DNA of 9,115 nucleotides, from positions 1 to 9,115 of the forward strand of contig CAKUGW010000121.1 in NCBI GenBank assembly GCA_934654805.1, read 5' to 3'. The notes under the pieces were generated by a model, which saw only the letters and a program-made list of their open reading frames with translations, was not told the origin of the DNA and searched no databases. The stretch is from an uncultured Kiritimatiellota bacterium. Its GTDB lineage: Bacteria > Verrucomicrobiota > Kiritimatiellia > RFP12 > UBA1067. The position numbers and the translations under genes are program-made. Shown here piece by piece: positions 7,065 through 9,115 of the stretch. The number at the start of each line of letters is the position of its first letter. Position 1 is the first letter of the stretch.

Positions 7065-8836
7065 GGCGATTGGAGGGGCGGCGGGCGTCCGTCGTGCGCG
7101 GCCCCGTCACCTACTTCGCCGGTCTCTTGGCGCCGGGCTGGATGCTCTTCCCCTCGCCCCTGCGCGACCAGCTGCACGAGACGAAGGTGCCGGGGCGCAT
7201 CCGGCGCGGGCCGGACGTGCTGAAGGCGGGGACGGTCATTCCCGCCCGCAGCCGGGCCGTCGTCTTCTGGGATCTCGAGAACTACTACTGCGCCTATCCG
7301 GAACTGGACGTGTCCGGCGGCGCGGGCGCGGAGATCCGCTGGGACTGGGCCGAGTGCCTGACGGGGCCGGACGGGAAGAAGGGCGACCGCGCGGCGTGCG
7401 AGGGGCTGGACATGCTCCGCCCCTTCGGCGACGTCTTCCGCTGCGACGGGCGCGCGGCGGCGCGCTTCACGACGCCGTGGTGGCGGTGCGGCAAGTGGTG
7501 CCGGCTGACGATCACGACGGCGGACGCGCCGCTGACGCTCGACCGCGTGGCGATTGCCGAGACGCGCTACCCCGTCGAGCTGGCGGCGACGTTCGCGTGT
7601 GACGACCCGCTGGTCATGCGGATGCAGCCCCTGTGCGCGCGGGCGCTGCAGATGTGCATGCACGAGATGTTCTTCGACTGCCCCTACTACGAGCAGCAGA
7701 TGTATCCGGGCGACAGCCGCGTGCAGTATCTCGTCGCGGGCCTCTTCGACACGGAAGACCGCCTCGTGCGCAACGCGATCACGCTCTTCGACGCCGACCG
7801 CCGCGAGAACGGGCTCATCCCGATGAACTGCCCGACGCGCGGCACGCAGGACGCGCTCGGCTTCACCACGTGCGCGGCGATGATGCTCGGCGACTACGCC
7901 TGGCAGCACGCGAACGCCGACTGGCTGAAGGCGCGGTTGCCGGGCCTCAACCACACGCTCATGGGCCTCGCGACGTACGAGCGCGCGGACGGCCTCCTCG
8001 GCCGGACGCCGGGCTGGAACTTCGTCGACTGGGTGCCCGAATGGTACGCGCAGAGCAAGGAGGGCGGCGTGCCGCCGGACGGGAACGGGGCGCGTCCGAA
8101 CGGCGAGATCAACCTCCAGTACCTGCACGCGATCCGTTCGGCGGTTCTCGCCGAGGAAGCCGTCGGCGAACGGGAGCTCGCGGCCTACTGGCGCGCGAAG
8201 GAGCGGCGTCTCGCGGCGGCGATCCGAAAGGCGTTCTGGTGCCCCGCGCGGAGCCTCTTCGCCTCGGACGTCGCGCAGTCGAAGTTCAGCGAGCACGCGC
8301 AGTGCCTCGCGCTCCTCGCGGACGTCGTGACGGGCGAGGAGGCCGCGCGGTGCTTCGCGGCGCTGACGACGGCGGACGACCTCGCGCGCGGGACGATCTA
8401 CTACAAGCACTACCTCTACTCGACCTACTTCAAGTTCGGGCGCGCGGACCTCTTCTTCGGCAACCTCGGGTTCTGGAAGGACTGCCTCGACTGGAATCTC
8501 GCGACGGTCCTGGAGACGCCCGGGACGACCTCGCGCAGCGACTGCCACGGCTGGGGCTCGCATCCGCTCTGGCACCTGCACACGGGCGTCGCGGGCGTGC
8601 GGAGCGCGGCGCCGGGATACGCGAAGGTTCTGGTCGCGCCGCAGCCGGGGCACCTGAAGTTCATCCGCTCCTCGACGCCGACGCCGCGCGGGGCCGTCAA
8701 GCTGGACCTCCGCTTCGGCGCGGGAAAGGTCTCCGGCACGGTCACGCTGCCGGACGGCCTGCCGGGCGACTTCGCCTGGCGCGGCGTGAAGATGCCTCTG
8801 ACGGGCGGCATGAATGCTGTGCGGCTGGGCGACTGA
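7040..8836 (+). CDS. GH78-type alpha-L-rhamnosidase, 5'-truncated
   Basis: The frame of 598 codons covers the C-terminal two thirds of a GH78-like enzyme, which removes terminal alpha-L-rhamnose from plant glycans. A beta-sandwich comes first (VIPARSRAVVFWDLENYYCA, then WWRCGKWCRLTI, about residues 65-190). The six-hairpin catalytic domain follows. Its signature is QMCMHEMFFDCPYYEQQMYPGD (split here as QMCMHEMFFDCP plus YYEQQMYPGD), with E218 the likely general acid and D225 beside it. Near the end, TVLETPGTTSRSDCHGWGSHP offers E492 as the likely base, then a C-terminal sandwich (YAKVLVAPQPG onward). Family members are usually longer (often around 900 residues) and exported. Here the signal peptide and N-terminal domains are missing. 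The GTG at 7040 lies between repeat units with GAGGGG directly adjacent, leaving no normal ribosome-site spacing, and an in-frame stop is at 7013-7015. I see an intact catalytic body whose expression is doubtful. Confidence 0.85.
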   Translation: MASTDFTDWRLEGRRASVVRGPVTYFAGLLAPGWMLFPSPLRDQLHETKVPGRIRRGPDVLKAGTVIPARSRAVVFWDLENYYCAYPELDVSGGAGAEIRWDWAECLTGPDGKKGDRAACEGLDMLRPFGDVFRCDGRAAARFTTPWWRCGKWCRLTITTADAPLTLDRVAIAETRYPVELAATFACDDPLVMRMQPLCARALQMCMHEMFFDCPYYEQQMYPGDSRVQYLVAGLFDTEDRLVRNAITLFDADRRENGLIPMNCPTRGTQDALGFTTCAAMMLGDYAWQHANADWLKARLPGLNHTLMGLATYERADGLLGRTPGWNFVDWVPEWYAQSKEGGVPPDGNGARPNGEINLQYLHAIRSAVLAEEAVGERELAAYWRAKERRLAAAIRKAFWCPARSLFASDVAQSKFSEHAQCLALLADVVTGEEAARCFAALTTADDLARGTIYYKHYLYSTYFKFGRADLFFGNLGFWKDCLDWNLATVLETPGTTSRSDCHGWGSHPLWHLHTGVAGVRSAAPGYAKVLVAPQPGHLKFIRSSTPTPRGAVKLDLRFGAGKVSGTVTLPDGLPGDFAWRGVKMPLTGGMNAVRLGD

Positions 8837-8853
8837 CAAAAAAGGAACTAGGA

Positions 8854-8876
8854 ACATGAGGGACAGGCTCCCTGTC
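8854..8876. repeat. Degenerate copy of the palindromic repeat downstream of the rhamnosidase
   Basis: ACATGAGGGACAGG (8854-8867) resembles the left arm at 6739, with one extra base. GACAGG (8862-8867) pairs with CCTGTC (8871-8876) across a 3-base loop. It lies 17 bases after the stop codon. It could contribute to transcript 3'-end formation, but there is no T-run, so I call it a repeat rather than a terminator. Confidence 0.55.
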
Positions 8877-8884
8877 TTCGTTTC

Positions 8885-8941
8885 ATTGACGTAAAATTTT
8901 TACGAATTTTTGGTTCTATTGCCAAAAATTTTTGGTATACT
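8885..8941 (+). promoter_or_regulatory. Promoter-like region with TATACT and two A/T palindromes
   Basis: TATACT (8936-8941) is preceded by GG, as at 123-128. Upstream are CGTAAAA-T-TTTTACG (8890-8904) and CCAAAAATTTTTGG (8922-8935), both palindromic. AATTTTT tracts start at 8895, 8905 and 8927, and the ten-base word AATTTTTGGT occurs at 8905 and 8927. There is no good -35 hexamer at normal spacing. The palindromes may be operators or simply curved A-tract DNA. The gene it drives is probably beyond the window. Confidence 0.5.
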
Positions 8942-8971
8942 ATCCGTCGTTGAGTTCAAGAGTTGACGGAT
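8942..8971. repeat. Inverted repeat over the probable transcription start
   Basis: ATCCGTC (8942-8948) and GACGGAT (8965-8971) are perfect inverted arms separated by 16 bases. They begin directly after the TATACT box, so the left arm would be mostly untranscribed. It is therefore better explained as a possible protein-binding site than as an RNA hairpin. Function is unproven. Confidence 0.4.
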
Positions 8972-9040
8972 GTCGTCGACAGGTCGCGGACGTGAAAACA
9001 ATGTGCGGACAGCACACGAAAACGAAGTTAGGAGCAGACG

Positions 9041-9079
9041 ATGGTGCGCCAAGCAAGCTTGGCTGAACTTGTAGAATGA
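9041..9079 (+). CDS. Possible 12-codon leader reading frame
   Basis: ATG at 9041 follows AGGAG (9030-9034) at good spacing and encodes MVRQASLAELVE before a TGA at 9077-9079. It lies about 90 bases downstream of the TATACT promoter. Either it is a leader peptide in the 5' region of the next gene, or it is chance. The residue pattern suggests no known attenuator (no run of one amino acid). It is far below normal gene length, so confidence is low. Confidence 0.25.
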   Translation: MVRQASLAELVE

Positions 9080-9114
9080 AAGGAATCTACTCAGTAAGGA
9101 TAATGGCATACTGA
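9076..9114 (+). CDS. Possible second 12-codon reading frame overlapping the first by ATGA
   Basis: ATG at 9076 overlaps the TGA of the preceding mini-frame (ATGA), the usual layout of translational coupling. It encodes MKGIYSVRIMAY and stops at 9112-9114. A further AAGGATA (9096-9102) abuts an in-frame ATG at 9103. No family can be recognised; it may be untranslated leader sequence of a gene starting after the window. Confidence 0.15.
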   Translation: MKGIYSVRIMAY

Positions 9115-9115
9115 C

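Noticed and set aside
6614..8857. Minus-strand open frame of over 700 codons opposite the rhamnosidase and repeat region
   Set aside because: It runs through palindromes, the G-run (as prolines) and the CACGGATT array, and has no family signature; the + strand encodes conserved GH78 motifs.
8900..9109. Minus-strand 69-codon frame at the right end
   Set aside because: No ribosome site or recognisable features were seen, and it runs antisense to a promoter-like region.

Overview
The window reads as part of a polysaccharide-degradation region from a GC-rich, Gram-negative, gut- or rumen-type bacterium of the PVC superphylum. Kiritimatiellota is my best guess, with Lentisphaerae or Verrucomicrobiota as alternatives. 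This is inferred from four things: secreted glycan-active enzymes, a passenger-type protein with autotransporter-associated repeats, GC-rich genes separated by AT-rich gaps, and short dispersed repeats (CACGGATT units and a GACAGGCCC / CCTGTCCCCATGT palindrome). No rRNA, tRNA, CRISPR array, transposase or phage gene is visible. All genes I accept are on the + strand; the long minus-strand open frames are GC-driven shadows.

Layout: bases 1-102 hold no gene. A promoter with 10-bp-phased A/T tracts and a TATACT box (103-128) precedes a run of four closely spaced genes. These are a secreted right-handed beta-helix (pectate-lyase superfamily) protein (160-1737), a secreted DUF1680/GH127-like cysteine glycosidase (1815-3749), a large secreted beta-strand-repeat protein with a discoidin-like module (3820-6297), and, 10 bases later, a GH97 start (6308). 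The GH97 gene is broken. It carries two compensating frameshifts and ends within its N-terminal domain, exactly where a 16-bp-stem palindrome begins (6739).

Bases 6740-7039 are a repeat-filled scar: palindromic elements, a 14-G run, an AT-rich stretch and five CACGGATT units. Coding resumes inside a GH78-type alpha-L-rhamnosidase (7040-8836) that keeps its catalytic (alpha/alpha)6 domain but has lost its N-terminus and signal peptide. The simplest reading is a deletion between dispersed repeats that removed the GH97 catalytic domain and the GH78 N-terminus. A local assembly join is the main alternative.

After the rhamnosidase come a degenerate copy of the palindrome, a second promoter with TATACT and two A/T palindromes (8885-8941), an inverted repeat over the probable transcription start, and two tiny overlapping reading frames (9041-9114). 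The next real gene probably lies beyond the window.

Together the genes suggest export of enzymes that trim a rhamnose- and arabinose-containing plant glycan such as rhamnogalacturonan or arabinogalactan, plus a surface or secreted binding protein. That substrate is an inference. I did not find a clearly new defence or mobile system; the most notable signals are the repeat-bounded gene junction and the shared promoter architecture.
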